NCBI GenBank assembly: GCA_963204915.1
Contig: CAUJHS010000090.1
Coordinates: forward strand, 186,001 to 250,000
DNA length: 64,000 nt
Direction of reading: 5' to 3'
Source: Planctomycetota bacterium
GTDB lineage: Bacteria; Planctomycetota; Planctomycetia; Pirellulales; Pirellulaceae
The notes beneath the pieces were generated by a model. It did no database searches, was not told the DNA's origin, and saw nothing but the letters and a program-made list of their open reading frames with translations. The translations under genes and the position numbers were made by a program. Below are positions 1 through 9,891 of this stretch, in pieces; positions within the stretch are counted from its first letter, which is position 1, and each line of letters opens with the position of its first letter.

Positions 1-1482
1 CGTTTCGCCGCGAGTGACGATACCGATGAAGGGTTTGCTCTGGCGGGGGGCGAAGATTTTGCCGCTTCCGAGCCCTCGGGCGCCAACGCACATGCTCCAG
101 CGTTTGATTTCGCGGGAGGAGGCGGAACCGCCTCGGCAGCGCCAACAACCGCACGACCCCGCGCGGCCAAAGTCGCCACCTCGGGTCGGCCCAAACGAAA
201 GGAGAAAAGCGTCGTTGCCGAGATGTTTAAGGTGGTCATCGGCGGCGTGGTCGGATTGATTCTCGCGCAGTTAATTCTGTGGTGGCTTCCCGATAAGTAC
301 AAACGAGACCCGTTTGAGTTGGGTCCCGTCGTAAGCCAGTACGCGCCTTGGATCGTGCCTGCCATGTTCCACGCCAACGGCGGCGCTGCCACGAGCGATT
401 CCAGTCGGGAAAGCAACCCTTCTCGCACGGTTGACACTTCCGGCGGGTCGCAAGTCGCTAGTAGCAGCCCAATTCCGGCAAATAGCGGAAACACGTCAGG
501 CGGACATAATCTCGATGAAGCTTGGGCCAATAATCAAAGCCGCCAGCAAGCAGAAAATCAAGGCGCATTATTGGGAGCAGGATCGTCGCCCAATGAGTCC
601 ACGCCAGCGGATCCTTTGGCGGCAGCGCCCACCGTACCGGAAAACCCCACGCTTGGGCAGGATCCCTTGGAAATTCCCGAGCCGGATTTGAGCCTCGCTC
701 CAGGAATTGGTTCACCAGCGGAATCGGGTTCCAGCGTTCCCTTGGCAAGCGATCCGTTTGCTAGCGGAGCTGCAATGCCCGAAGCGGCGACGCCTCAACC
801 TCCTTCGCCAGTTGATGCGGCAGATCAGGCCACGCCCGCCGAAACGCCGAACTCCACTCCGTCCGGAACTGCTGATTCGCCTGCGCCTGGCACGACTCAA
901 AACGAGTCGGTTGGCGGTGTTCGAGACGCTCCTACGTTCAGCACCGAAGAAATTCGCGCGGCGTTAACTCAAGCACAGGCTGCGGAGAGCGTTTTTTTTA
1001 ATGCGGACACCGGAGCCGCGGAAAACGCGCAACGTGATTACTACGCGGCGTTAACCCGCCTGGCAGAGAAAATCACGTTTGCGGATCCGCAACAAGGTGA
1101 ATTGCAGGATCTTCAAGAGCAAGTACATGCTGCACTTTCACAAGGAAATGTTCGTGAACGCGCGAAAATGCTGATTTCTCTAGGGCCAGCCCGACTAAGT
1201 CTATCCAAAGATTCGCGACCCGACCAAGGAGTGGTTTTATTCGGGCGTATTCAGAGTGTCGAGCAACAAGGCAAATTATGGGAAACGCGTTTGGAAATGC
1301 CCGCTAGCGGGGGTCCAAACGTTATCCCCATTTTCGCGAGCGAGAAACCGTCGCACGATCCAGGCGCTACGGTCATCATTCTCGGCGCGATCGTTGATGA
1401 GCCCAGCCAGCACATTCCGGAGTATCGCGGCAGCTTGCCTTCCGTGGTTTGGTCGGGGCAGGCAGTTACGTTAACTCGGTAA
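1..1482 (+). CDS. Ser/Pro-rich single-pass membrane protein, 5'-truncated by the window
   Basis: The reading frame is open from base 1 with no stop before the ATG at 223, so the gene starts outside the window. The visible part has an Ala/Gly-rich segment, a basic patch (RPKRKEK), one membrane helix (encoded near 226-285, VVIGGVVGLILAQLILWW), a Ser/Pro/Ala-rich linker of about 200 residues, and a folded C-terminal part from about 940 on with a predicted helix and a beta-rich end. Planctomycete proteins of this build often start with a zinc ribbon, which would lie off-window; that is inference. The gene at the right edge has a similar plan. Function unknown. If translation began at 223 the product would be 419 aa, but the coding-like upstream frame argues against it. 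Confidence 0.75.
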   Translation, partial: RFAASDDTDEGFALAGGEDFAASEPSGANAHAPAFDFAGGGGTASAAPTTARPRAAKVATSGRPKRKEKSVVAEMFKVVIGGVVGLILAQLILWWLPDKYKRDPFELGPVVSQYAPWIVPAMFHANGGAATSDSSRESNPSRTVDTSGGSQVASSSPIPANSGNTSGGHNLDEAWANNQSRQQAENQGALLGAGSSPNESTPADPLAAAPTVPENPTLGQDPLEIPEPDLSLAPGIGSPAESGSSVPLASDPFASGAAMPEAATPQPPSPVDAADQATPAETPNSTPSGTADSPAPGTTQNESVGGVRDAPTFSTEEIRAALTQAQAAESVFFNADTGAAENAQRDYYAALTRLAEKITFADPQQGELQDLQEQVHAALSQGNVRERAKMLISLGPARLSLSKDSRPDQGVVLFGRIQSVEQQGKLWETRLEMPASGGPNVIPIFASEKPSHDPGATVIILGAIVDEPSQHIPEYRGSLPSVVWSGQAVTLTR

Positions 1483-1627
1483 CATAGAACGGCCGGTTTT
1501 CGCTTGACAGGCAAGGTCAAGCTTACAACCAGTTCGGCGTTCGCGTCATCCGGTCGCCGTCCGAGCCAGCAACACATCTGGTTCGCGGTTGCAGCGCCAA
1601 TTTCCGCCTCCTTGCCGCCGCACCACT

Positions 1628-3247
1628 ATGTTAATGCTCATGGGCGCCGCTCGCCATTCTCATACTGGCCCAATCGCACAGAAAATACTTTCTCATCAGC
1701 CAATTGGAATGGGCGCCACTGAATTGGCGCGGGCGATTCGCGAGGAGCGAATGACTTCGCGCGACGTCGTGGAAGCGTTTCTTGCACGTATCGAACAAGT
1801 CAATCCAGATCTAAACGCCGTTGTTTTCCCCCTATTTGACCAAGCGCGGCGTGAAGCCGACCTTGCCGACGCCGCACAACGCCGCGGTTCACTGCTCGGA
1901 CCGCTCCATGGTGTTCCTGTAACAATTAAGGAGTCTTTTCATGTGGCCGGAACGCCCTCGACGATTGGTTTGACGAGCCGCCGCCGCGAACTTTTGGACG
2001 AAGATGGACCGCTGGTTCGGCAACTGCGGCGCGCGGGCGCGATCGTTTTGGGCAAAACGAACGTGCCGCAATTGATGATTTGGCACGAGTCTACAAACCC
2101 CGTTTATGGCCGGACGAACAATCCTTGGAACTTAGAACGAGGCCCTGGCGGTAGCACGGGTGGCGAAGCGGCGTTAATCGCCAAAGGAGGATCGCCCTGG
2201 GGCTTGGGCAGTGACTTGGGCGGCAGCATTCGGCTTCCTAGTCATTTTTGCGGCATCCATGGACTCAAACCGACAAGTCGACGTCTTGCCAAGAGCGGCC
2301 AAGCCAAGAACTTGCTGGGATTGGAAGCAATCCAATGCCAAGGAGGCCCTTTAGCGCGTCGCGTTGAGGATCTAGAGTTGATGCTCCGCGTGTTATGTGA
2401 CGCACCTCCAGGAACGCTCGATGCGGAAGCAACGCCAGGAATGCCGGCGCCGTCATCCGATGTTGACGTTTCGACGTTGCGCATCGCCATGTGGACCGAT
2501 GACGGCTATTTCCCCGTGGCGCCTGCCATTCGCCGTGCAGTGCAAGAGGCAGCCGATGCACTTCGAGCACGGGGCGCCAAAGTTGAATCGTTTCAACCGC
2601 CTCGGGTCGATGAAGCCATCGACTTATACCTAGGGCTTGTCAGCGCCGACCGCGGCCAAGCCATTCGCCGCTTGTTGGCGGGAAGCCAGGTCGATCCCAA
2701 CGTACGTAAACTGTTGCACCTGGCCAAGATACCGAATTCGCTTCGGGGCGCCGTAACGGCCGCGCTGCGTTTTGCCGGACAACCGTGGTTAGCGCGCTTG
2801 ATCAGGGCGGCTCGGTATGGATCGGCCGATGACTTTTGGCAGCTCAGTTACCGTCGTCAGGTTTATGAACAAAGTTTTATGGCGGCCTTAGCCAAAGATG
2901 GGTTCGACGCGATGATTTGCGCTCCTCACGCCCTTCCCGCAATGCGACATGGCGACGCCGTTGACTTGATGAGCGCGGCCGCTCCCACGTTCCTGATGAA
3001 TCTGTTGGGAGTTCCCGCTGGCGTCGTCGCGGCGACACGCGTAAGAGAAGGCGAGGAGTCGGATCGACCTCCAAGTCGTGATTGGGTCGTGCGCAAGGCT
3101 GTTCGTACCGAGGCGGGCAGTACAGGACTACCCGTGGGCGTTCAAGTCGCCGCACGCCATTGGCGGGAAGATATTGCATTGGCCGTAATGCAAACCCTCG
3201 AAACGGCCTTTTCACAGCGGCCAGATTACCCATTGGCCGTTTGGTAA
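1628..3247 (+). CDS. Amidase signature family hydrolase, FAAH-like
   Basis: Predicted to cleave amide bonds with a Ser-cisSer-Lys triad. From the ATG at 1628 the triad is Lys101 (VTIKESF), Ser176 (GGSTGG) and Ser200 (GGSIRLP). The stretch from GGSTGG to HGLKPT and the following residues resemble fatty acid amide hydrolases more than GatA: GGSP.GLG.D.GGSIR.PS.FCGI.GLKPT, then RLAKSG. The usual second Ser of GGSSGG is Thr here. About 540 aa, normal for the family. A TTG at 1589 and ATGs at 1634, 1640 and 1709 are alternative starts; conservation begins just before the 1709 ATG. No signal peptide is obvious. The substrate is unknown. A terminator hairpin follows at 3344. Confidence 0.85.
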   Translation: MLMLMGAARHSHTGPIAQKILSHQPIGMGATELARAIREERMTSRDVVEAFLARIEQVNPDLNAVVFPLFDQARREADLADAAQRRGSLLGPLHGVPVTIKESFHVAGTPSTIGLTSRRRELLDEDGPLVRQLRRAGAIVLGKTNVPQLMIWHESTNPVYGRTNNPWNLERGPGGSTGGEAALIAKGGSPWGLGSDLGGSIRLPSHFCGIHGLKPTSRRLAKSGQAKNLLGLEAIQCQGGPLARRVEDLELMLRVLCDAPPGTLDAEATPGMPAPSSDVDVSTLRIAMWTDDGYFPVAPAIRRAVQEAADALRARGAKVESFQPPRVDEAIDLYLGLVSADRGQAIRRLLAGSQVDPNVRKLLHLAKIPNSLRGAVTAALRFAGQPWLARLIRAARYGSADDFWQLSYRRQVYEQSFMAALAKDGFDAMICAPHALPAMRHGDAVDLMSAAAPTFLMNLLGVPAGVVAATRVREGEESDRPPSRDWVVRKAVRTEAGSTGLPVGVQVAARHWREDIALAVMQTLETAFSQRPDYPLAVW

Positions 3248-3323
3248 GGAATTCCAAGCATTACAGATAACTGGCAATGTTGGGTCAATTGCTCATGGAC
3301 TGGTTCAACGGGACACGGCATTT

Positions 3324-3329
3324 TATAAT
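3324..3329 (+). promoter_or_regulatory. Possible -10 box upstream of guaA
   Basis: A perfect TATAAT lies 79 bases upstream of the guaA start. No good -35 box stands at 16-18 bases; TGGTTC at 3301 is the nearest. Transcripts from here would meet the hairpin at 3344 almost at once. Confidence 0.3.
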
Positions 3330-3343
3330 TCTGTACTTCGGGA

Positions 3344-3373
3344 CCCGCCTCGCTGGGCGGGTTTTTTGTTTTT
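3344..3373 (+). terminator. Rho-independent terminator between the amidase gene and guaA
   Basis: CCCGCC (3344-3349) pairs with GGCGGG (3356-3361) around a 6-base loop, followed directly by TTTTTTGTTTTT. It ends the amidase transcript and may also act as a leader attenuator for guaA. Its position also argues against a guaA start at 3366. Confidence 0.8.
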
Positions 3374-3407
3374 AACGCGGTCGCGTCCATCGAGTTACAC
3401 GGTAAGA

Positions 3408-4982
3408 ATGCCCGAGAATCTCAAGCTAGAGGAACCGCATGTTGCCGACGAGCGCGTGCTTGTCTTGGACTTCGGTTCACAATACGCTCAGCTTATCGCC
3501 CGCCGTATTCGCGAGCAGAACGTTTACTGTGAAATCGTTCGCCATAACATCACCCCCGAGCGAGTTCTAGAACACCGCCCCCGGGGGTTGATCTTATCGG
3601 GAGGGCCCAGCAGCGTTTATCAGCCTAACGCTCCACGTTGTGATCCCAGGTTGTTTGAACTGGGACTACCCATCTTGGGCATTTGCTACGGAATGCAACT
3701 GGCGTGTGATGTTTTGGGCGGTAAAGTCGAGAGTACGCCAGCGCGGGAGTACGGCCGGGCGAAATGCACGTTTACCGTGGACGATCTCTTATTTAGCGGA
3801 CTGCCGGACGAGACCCAAGTGTGGATGAGCCACGGAGATCAGGTCTCCCGGGTCTCGGAAGAGTTCGTTCCCCTGGCGAAAACCGACACGTGCCCCTACG
3901 CCGCAGTCCGGCATCGAACGCTTCCGGTTTACGGGCTGCAATTTCATCCCGAAGTGACGCATACGCCTCTCGGCTCGACGGTGTTGCGGAATTTTCTGTT
4001 CGATGTTTGCGGGTGTCGCGGAACCTGGAAGTTGGGCGACTTCGCGCAGGAAACGATCGCGCGGCTGCGGGACCGTATTGGCAAGGAACGCGTTATTTGT
4101 GGACTCTCCGGCGGTGTTGACTCCTCGGTGACTGCCGCGCTATTGTACCAGGCGATCGGATCGCAACTTTCCTGTATTTTGGTCGACAATGGCCTTCTGC
4201 GGAAAGATGAGCAACGCTCGGTCGTGGCTGAATTCTCGCACCACTTCAAGACCGATTTGCACGTTGTCGACGCCGAAGAACGATTCCTGGAAGCACTTGC
4301 CGGCGTGACCGACCCTCAAGAGAAACGGCGACGTATCGGGCATGTGTTTATCGATTGTTTTAAGTCCGAAGCCGTAAAAATTAAGGGGGTCAAGTATCTC
4401 GCACAAGGAACCCTTTATCCCGACGTGATCGAAAGCGGCGCCGCCGCTGACGGCCCCGCCGCCACGATTAAACTGCACCACAATGTTGGTGGGCTCCCGG
4501 CCGAACTCGGATTTGATTTGATCGAACCTCTACGCGACCTTTTTAAAGACGAAGTTCGCCGCCTGGGAGAAGAGTTAGGGCTCCCGGAAGATTATGTGTG
4601 GCGCCATCCATTTCCGGGACCTGGGTTGGCCGTACGATGTTTAGGCGAAGTCACGCCCGCACGGTTAAGCGTCCTACGGGAAGCCGACGCACTTGTGGTC
4701 GAAGAAATCAAGATCGCAGGGCTTTATCGGCAAACATCACAGGTTTTCGCCGTGTTGTTGCCGGTCCAAAGCGTCGGCGTCATGGGAGACGCCCGCACCT
4801 ACGAAAACGTCGTCGCCATTCGCTGCGTCAATACCGACGACTTCATGACTGCTGATTGGAGTCGTTTACCTTATGAAGTGCTTGCGCGAATTAGCACACG
4901 CATCATCAACGAGGTGCATGGAGTGAATCGCGTGGTGTACGATATCAGTTCGAAGCCTCCTGCCACCATCGAGTGGGAGTAA
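3408..4982 (+). CDS. guaA: GMP synthase (glutamine-hydrolysing)
   Basis: Converts XMP, glutamine and ATP to GMP, the last step of GMP synthesis in the cytosol. The N-terminal class I glutamine amidotransferase domain shows LDFGSQY, the nucleophile Cys93 in GICYGMQ, and HPEV. The ATP pyrophosphatase domain shows the PP-loop GLSGGVDSS, and the C-terminal dimerisation domain ends in KPPATIEWE, the typical GuaA end. At 524 aa it has the normal length. I chose the ATG at 3408 because the longer frame starting at 3366 begins inside a terminator. The gene appears to be a single unit. Confidence 0.97.
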   Translation: MPENLKLEEPHVADERVLVLDFGSQYAQLIARRIREQNVYCEIVRHNITPERVLEHRPRGLILSGGPSSVYQPNAPRCDPRLFELGLPILGICYGMQLACDVLGGKVESTPAREYGRAKCTFTVDDLLFSGLPDETQVWMSHGDQVSRVSEEFVPLAKTDTCPYAAVRHRTLPVYGLQFHPEVTHTPLGSTVLRNFLFDVCGCRGTWKLGDFAQETIARLRDRIGKERVICGLSGGVDSSVTAALLYQAIGSQLSCILVDNGLLRKDEQRSVVAEFSHHFKTDLHVVDAEERFLEALAGVTDPQEKRRRIGHVFIDCFKSEAVKIKGVKYLAQGTLYPDVIESGAAADGPAATIKLHHNVGGLPAELGFDLIEPLRDLFKDEVRRLGEELGLPEDYVWRHPFPGPGLAVRCLGEVTPARLSVLREADALVVEEIKIAGLYRQTSQVFAVLLPVQSVGVMGDARTYENVVAIRCVNTDDFMTADWSRLPYEVLARISTRIINEVHGVNRVVYDISSKPPATIEWE

Positions 4983-5016
4983 TCTTTAAGGCAATTCTCG
5001 ACTGAGAATAAGCGGT

Positions 5017-5042
5017 GCGCCCGTTGCAATTCTAGCGGGCGC
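5017..5042. terminator. Hairpin between convergent guaA and S41 protease genes
   Basis: GCGCCCG (5017-5023) pairs with CGGGCGC (5036-5042) around a 12-base loop. No T tract follows on either strand, so termination here is only likely from the convergent context. Confidence 0.35.
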
Positions 5043-5058
5043 CTGAGGCCTCATGACA

Positions 5059-6549
5059 TCAAGCCCGGTTAAGATTCGAGGTTCGACCGGCTTGCTCGAC
5101 CTCTTGGCGCAAATGTTGAATCGCTCGTTGGAGTTGGGGATCATCCAACCATTCTGTAATTGTTGGCGTCTCCGACGCCGGTTTGCTGTTTGTGGCGCCA
5201 GCGCCGCCATCGCTCGCAGATTGATCTTCCGGGAGCGTGAAGGCCCAATCTAGCGACGGAGGATCCTCACCGGGTCGCAACACAATGTCTCGCAAGCTTC
5301 GCAAGCGTTGGACTTCTTGCTTTACGCGGTCATCTATAGGAACCAGCAATTCCGGATCGGGGTTAACTCCCCAGTCGCCATCCTCCGGCGCGTCCTGCGT
5401 ACGATGGATGTTCTTGCCGCTTGGACGCCAATAACTGGCGGTGGTCAGCTTTAGCGCGCTCTTGCCTCCTTCCAGTTCAATCACGTTCTGAACTGTACCC
5501 TTACCCCAAGATCGTTCTCCCACAATGCTCGCGCGGTGGTGGTCTTGCAAGCACGCGGCGACAATTTCACTGGCGCTCGCCGAGTCGGAGTTGACAAGCA
5601 CGGCCATGGGAGTATTCAGCGGGAATCGCCGTTTAGAAGGCCGCGCGTCGTAGGCGACGCGAACCTCGCCGTCGCGGCCGCGAGTACTGACGATTCGGCC
5701 CTGCTCGATGAACATATTGCTTACGTCGATTGCGGCATTGAGATATCCGCCTGCGTTTCCACGCATGTCGAGAATCAGCGCATCGATCGGGTGTTGTTCG
5801 TATTGCTTCAGCGCGGTTTCCATTTCGCGAACGGTATGGTCGCCAAACGTGACCAACCGGATGTAGCCAATGCGCGGTTGCGATTCGAGAAAATAATTCC
5901 ATACGCCATCGGGTCGTCGCACGTCGCCCAATACGGATTCGATGGGAATGATTCGCCGCTCCAACTCGATTTGGAGCGGTGCTTGAAGCCCCATGCGTTG
6001 AATGGACAACCTGACCATGGAGCCCGGCGGACCGCGCATCAAGGACACGGCGTCGCCGATGGCCAGATCGCGTGTCGTTTTGCCGTCGATGGTGAGAATT
6101 ACGTCGCCGGCCCGCACGCCGCCCTCATAGGCCGGCGTGTTCACCAAAGGGCTAATGACCGTGAGGTACTTGGATTCTGGGTGCGGCTCGACGATGATTC
6201 CTACGCCCCCAAACTCTTGATCGAGGCTGGCTTGGAATTCCGTGAAACTTTGGGGGGGGATAAAGCTGGAATACTGATCGTTCAAACTTGCAACCATCCC
6301 CTCCATGGCGCCTTCAAACAACGTGCGCTCTTCTACCGGCTCCAAGTAGTTATCTTCGATTAACCCCATCGCGTCCGCCAATACGGCCAGATACCGCCCA
6401 TGTTCCGCCTCGGTATAACACGCCAACGATACCACGGCGGCAAGGAACAAGATGAGAAGATTTCTTGATGGCACAGTAAACCTCGACGATCCAGCGGCCT
6501 CGCGATCGAGCGTATCATTCTTCCGACATATAACGACATTATACGGCAT
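5059..6549 (-). CDS. S41 C-terminal processing peptidase with PDZ domain
   Basis: A Ser-Lys protease of the CtpA/Prc type that cuts C-terminal ends of envelope proteins. A hydrophobic segment at residues 29-44 (LLILFLAAVVSLAC) serves as signal peptide or anchor; the Cys is not in a clean lipobox. The PDZ domain is at about 110-190 (FGGVGI.V, GGVRAGDVI..IDG), and the S41 core follows. Catalytic Ser325 lies in SASASEI and Lys350 in SWGKGTVQ, spaced 25 as in E. coli Prc. The Ser/Glu-rich C-terminal tail of about 80 residues is less conserved. 496 aa, ATG start. It converges on guaA. Confidence 0.92.
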   Translation of the reverse strand: MPYNVVICRKNDTLDREAAGSSRFTVPSRNLLILFLAAVVSLACYTEAEHGRYLAVLADAMGLIEDNYLEPVEERTLFEGAMEGMVASLNDQYSSFIPPQSFTEFQASLDQEFGGVGIIVEPHPESKYLTVISPLVNTPAYEGGVRAGDVILTIDGKTTRDLAIGDAVSLMRGPPGSMVRLSIQRMGLQAPLQIELERRIIPIESVLGDVRRPDGVWNYFLESQPRIGYIRLVTFGDHTVREMETALKQYEQHPIDALILDMRGNAGGYLNAAIDVSNMFIEQGRIVSTRGRDGEVRVAYDARPSKRRFPLNTPMAVLVNSDSASASEIVAACLQDHHRASIVGERSWGKGTVQNVIELEGGKSALKLTTASYWRPSGKNIHRTQDAPEDGDWGVNPDPELLVPIDDRVKQEVQRLRSLRDIVLRPGEDPPSLDWAFTLPEDQSASDGGAGATNSKPASETPTITEWLDDPQLQRAIQHLRQEVEQAGRTSNLNRA

Positions 6550-6920
6550 TGTCAGGCCATTAAGCGGCTCACGCCGTCGAGGTGCAAATGCATGTGGTCA
6601 GCGACGTCGCCCAGCCGGTTCTGCCCAGGCCGCCTATTTTCGCTTGTGAATCGTTTCATCGTGCGATATAAACGGCCCGCGCTGAAATGCGGCGAGTTTC
6701 GCTGGGGTGAGTATTCCTCTCGCGCGCAACCTTGCAGCAGCGAATACCCCGGTTGAGAATAGAGAATTGCGATTTCAAGATTTGCGGCAAACCCGCGTCA
6801 ATTGATGTCATTTGCAACGGATTGACTCGGGGGCAGGCCAAGATTGTTGTTCAAATCGCGGACTTCAACGCGACAAGGAACCAAGGACGAGCGACTGGCG
6901 AATATCGCTCGAAATGAATC
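6550..6920. other. Intergenic region between divergent S41 protease and thyA
   Basis: 371 bases without a convincing gene; two overlapping 61-codon frames here look random. It must hold promoters for both flanking genes. One candidate on the + strand is listed separately at 6644-6672. Confidence 0.6.
6644..6672 (+). promoter_or_regulatory. Candidate sigma70-type promoter for thyA-folA
   Basis: TTGTGA (6644-6649), a 17-base spacer and TATAAA (6667-6672). It matches the consensus at 4/6 and 5/6 positions. The leader to thyA would be about 240 bases. Confidence 0.35.
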
Positions 6921-7715
6921 ATGCAGCAGTATCTCGATTTGCTCCAACTCCTTCTGGACCATGGCACGGTTAAGAGCGACCGCACCGGCGTAGGAACGCG
7001 CAGCATATTCGGGCATCAAATGCGGTTTGACCTACGCGAAGGTTTTCCGTTAATCACGACGAAAAAAGTTCATATCAAATCGATCATTCATGAATTGCTG
7101 TGGTTTTTGCGGGGCGAATCGAATGTGAAGTATTTGCGCGACCATGGTGTCACCATTTGGGACGAATGGGCGGATGAGCAGGGCGAACTTGGCCCTGTCT
7201 ATGGCGTCCAGTGGCGAAATTGGCCCACGGCGGACGGTCGACACATTGATCAGATCTCGCAAGTCATCGATCAGATCCAGCGAAACCCCGACTCGCGACG
7301 ACTCTTAGTGAGTGCTTGGAACGTGGGCGAGGTGCCGCACATGCGTCTGCCTCCCTGCCATTTACTATTCCAGTTTTATGTGGCGGAAGGACGCCTCTCG
7401 TGTCAACTCTATCAACGGAGCGCGGATGTTTTTCTCGGCGTACCGTTTAACATCGCCTCGTATGCTCTCTTGACGTTGATGACGGCCCAAGTTACGAATC
7501 TGGCTCCTGGGGACTTCATCATGACGTTGGGCGACGCGCATCTGTACAGCAATCACGTTGAACAGGCGCAACTGCAAATCACGCGCGAACCGCGGCCGTT
7601 GCCTATCATGCGAATGAACCATAGCGTACGTTCGATTTTCGATTTTCGCTATGAGGATTTCACCTTGGAAGGCTACCAGCCGCATCCCCATATTCCCGCC
7701 CCCGTCGCCGTATGA
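6921..7715 (+). CDS. thyA: Thymidylate synthase
   Basis: Methylates dUMP to dTMP with 5,10-methylene-tetrahydrofolate, giving dihydrofolate. 264 aa, the same length as E. coli ThyA. The nucleophile is Cys146 in [10 protein letters not shown]. Other family motifs are SDRTGVGT near the N-terminus, [15 protein letters not shown], the phosphate-binding Arg pair [15 protein letters not shown] and GDAHLYSNH. The stop codon overlaps the folA start as ATGA, so the two are probably translationally coupled, which fits since folA recycles the dihydrofolate made here. Confidence 0.97.
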   Translation: MQQYLDLLQLLLDHGTVKSDRTGVGTRSIFGHQMRFDLREGFPLITTKKVHIKSIIHELLWFLRGESNVKYLRDHGVTIWDEWADEQGELGPVYGVQWRNWPTADGRHIDQISQVIDQIQRNPDSRRLLVSAWNVGEVPHMRLPPCHLLFQFYVAEGRLSCQLYQRSADVFLGVPFNIASYALLTLMTAQVTNLAPGDFIMTLGDAHLYSNHVEQAQLQITREPRPLPIMRMNHSVRSIFDFRYEDFTLEGYQPHPHIPAPVAV

Positions 7716-8605
7716 CGATTTCCCTCCTTGTCGCCGTCGCCGAGAATGGAGTCATCGGTCACAAGGGTGGAATGCCATGGCGTTTGCCTTCCGACTTACG
7801 TCGCTTTCGACGTTTGACGTTGGGACATCACGTGATCATGGGACGAAAAACGTTCGCATCGATCGGGCGCCCACTCCCTGGCCGCAAGATGGTCATCCTT
7901 ACCCGGCAGAACGATTACCAAGCGGTTGACGCTCGCATCGCCGCAAGTTGGGAGGACGCCCTCGCGATAGCGCAAGACGATTCCGAGGTTTTTGTCATCG
8001 GCGGCGCCGAGATTTTTCGCTTAGCGTTGCCATGTGTGAATCGAATTTATCGCACGATGGTGCACGATCGTCCGGAGGGCGATACGTTTTTTCCTTCTTT
8101 TGATGAAACAGAATGGCGTGTTGTAAGCGAGCAACGCATCCCGGCCGACGAGAATAACTCTGCCGACACCACCTTCCAAGTTTTGGAACGAACTACTCAG
8201 CCCACCAAGGTAACTATGTCTGACGCGACTCACGAATTGCTTGAACTCAGCGCTCGTTTGCTTGAAAGCATTCAGAACGGCGACTGGTCGGCGTATGAAG
8301 AACTATGCGATCCGACCATCTCCGCGTTTGAACCGGAAGCGCGCGGCCACTTGGTAGAAGGCCTCGAGTTTCATCAGTTTTATTTCAATTTGAAAAGCGC
8401 GCCGCGACCCACAAATAATACGATTTCCTCGCCCCATGTGAGGTTGATCGGGAAAGACGCCGCTGTCGTCAGTTATGTTCGACTTGTGCAAACGGTTGAT
8501 GATGCGGGACGACCCGTGACGCGACACATCGAAGAAACGCGCGTGTGGGAACGTCGCGACGGACGATGGCGCCACGTACACTTCCATCGCTCTTTGAACG
8601 AATAG
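7712..8605 (+). CDS. folA: Dihydrofolate reductase fused to a CaMKII association (hub) domain
   Basis: Residues 1-160 form dihydrofolate reductase, which reduces dihydrofolate with [24 protein letters not shown] with the catalytic acid Asp28, [24 protein letters not shown], and the usual end TFQVLER. After a linker of about 8 residues with no stop codon, residues 169-297 match the association domain of animal CaM kinase [58 protein letters not shown]. This domain oligomerises into rings in known cases. Met169 (ATG at 8216) has AAGG five bases upstream, so a separate hub polypeptide could also be made from an internal start. The gene overlaps thyA by 4 bases. Confidence 0.93.
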   Translation: MTISLLVAVAENGVIGHKGGMPWRLPSDLRRFRRLTLGHHVIMGRKTFASIGRPLPGRKMVILTRQNDYQAVDARIAASWEDALAIAQDDSEVFVIGGAEIFRLALPCVNRIYRTMVHDRPEGDTFFPSFDETEWRVVSEQRIPADENNSADTTFQVLERTTQPTKVTMSDATHELLELSARLLESIQNGDWSAYEELCDPTISAFEPEARGHLVEGLEFHQFYFNLKSAPRPTNNTISSPHVRLIGKDAAVVSYVRLVQTVDDAGRPVTRHIEETRVWERRDGRWRHVHFHRSLNE

Positions 8606-8643
8606 ACCCGTTCGGCCTATAAGTCCGCGGCATTGCGCGCCAA

Positions 8644-9633
8644 CTACGCGTTTTCGATAGGAAATGCGATTACGTCGTCAATACACTTCGCACCGGCGGC
8701 AAGCATCACAAGTCGATCAAAGCCCAGGGCGACACCGGCGCAAGGGGGAAGCCCAGCATCCATGGCGGCCAACAAACGGCTTTCCTCAGGAAGCGGGAGT
8801 TTTCCATCCGCCTTCCGGGCTTGGTTCGCTTGCGCGTTGCGCCGCCGCAGTTCATCGGCTTGAAGTAGTTCATGATATCCGTTGGCAAGTTCGACGCCGT
8901 CCACGTAGAGTTCGAAGCGTTCACCTACAGGCGGCGATTCGGCCCGCACCACTGCAAGGGCCGCCTGCGACGCCGGGTAGTCGTAAAGCAAAGTCGGTTG
9001 GCGCCGACCGAGGTGCGGCTCCACGAGTTCGCTCAGCAGCAACTCTAACCAAGCGTCTCGGTCATTGGCGTCCCATCCTTGAGGTGTGTCGATTCCACGC
9101 GAAGCGGCCAATGTCGTCAGTTCGATTGCGCTCGACGTATGGGGATCGACGCCCACGTGTTTCTCAAACGCTTCGCGATAGCTGATCCGCTCGGCGGGTC
9201 CGCGTTGCAGGAGCGAATCGACGAGATCGGACAAAAGCGTCATGCCCTGGTTCATCGTGTCGCCCACCCGATACCACTCCACCATGGTGAATTCCGGGTT
9301 ATGACGACGTCCCCGTTCGGCGGCTCGAAAGACTCGGGCTACCTGATAGATTTGCTTCGCGCCCGCGGCCAGAAGCCGCTTCATGGCAAACTCGGGAGAG
9401 GTCTGGAGCCACAACCTCCGTCCTTCGTTCGGTAGACGAGGATCATCGGCAAGTATAAGCGAAAGAGGGTCCAGGTGCCGATCGATGACGGTATCGGCCG
9501 ATAGAATGGGAGTTTCCACCTCAAGAAACCCTAGATCATCAAAGAACTGGCGCGTCCGCCGAAGTAACTCAGCTCGCAATTGAAGATTCCGCCAGGACGC
9601 AGTAGGGTGAAAGTCGCGGTTTGGCAACGTCAT
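8644..9633 (-). CDS. epmA: Elongation factor P (R)-beta-lysine ligase, EpmA/GenX
   Basis: Related to the catalytic core of class II lysyl-tRNA synthetase but without the anticodon-binding domain (329 aa). In known bacteria it attaches beta-lysine to elongation factor P. Motif 2 is seen as FRAAERGRRHNPEFTMVEWYR (two-part: FRAAERG and HNPEFTMVEWY), the substrate pocket as GVELANGYHEL, and motif 3 as GVALGFDRLVML. The ATG at 9633 opens a protein of normal length. No efp or epmB lies in the window. It converges on folA with a 38-base gap. Confidence 0.92.
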   Translation of the reverse strand: MTLPNRDFHPTASWRNLQLRAELLRRTRQFFDDLGFLEVETPILSADTVIDRHLDPLSLILADDPRLPNEGRRLWLQTSPEFAMKRLLAAGAKQIYQVARVFRAAERGRRHNPEFTMVEWYRVGDTMNQGMTLLSDLVDSLLQRGPAERISYREAFEKHVGVDPHTSSAIELTTLAASRGIDTPQGWDANDRDAWLELLLSELVEPHLGRRQPTLLYDYPASQAALAVVRAESPPVGERFELYVDGVELANGYHELLQADELRRRNAQANQARKADGKLPLPEESRLLAAMDAGLPPCAGVALGFDRLVMLAAGAKCIDDVIAFPIENA

Positions 9634-9891
9634 TACCGAGTTAGATTTGGCGCCAAGTCGTCATGATCAAGCAATTCTGTCATAGAAAGGCTGACTCCGC
9701 ACGTTTACTTGAAAAAAGACGGCCTGAGAATATGGCGCGCTGCAAGACTGCGAAACGCCTCGAGTGGCTTACGCATAAGATCGTGGCTACGGTCGATTTG
9801 TGGAGTGCGTAACAACGACCGGATGTATAGCCGCCACATCAAGAGGAAAGCTCATCAAACCGAAACCCTCGGCCTGCCGCATCAGTGCGAT

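Noticed and set aside
3366-3407. Earlier guaA start at 3366
   Set aside because: It falls within the T tract of a terminator; the conserved GuaA N-terminus begins after the ATG at 3408.
5536-6363. 275-codon + strand frame
   Set aside because: It lies fully opposite the S41 protease, which has all its catalytic motifs; the frame has no domain-like sequence.
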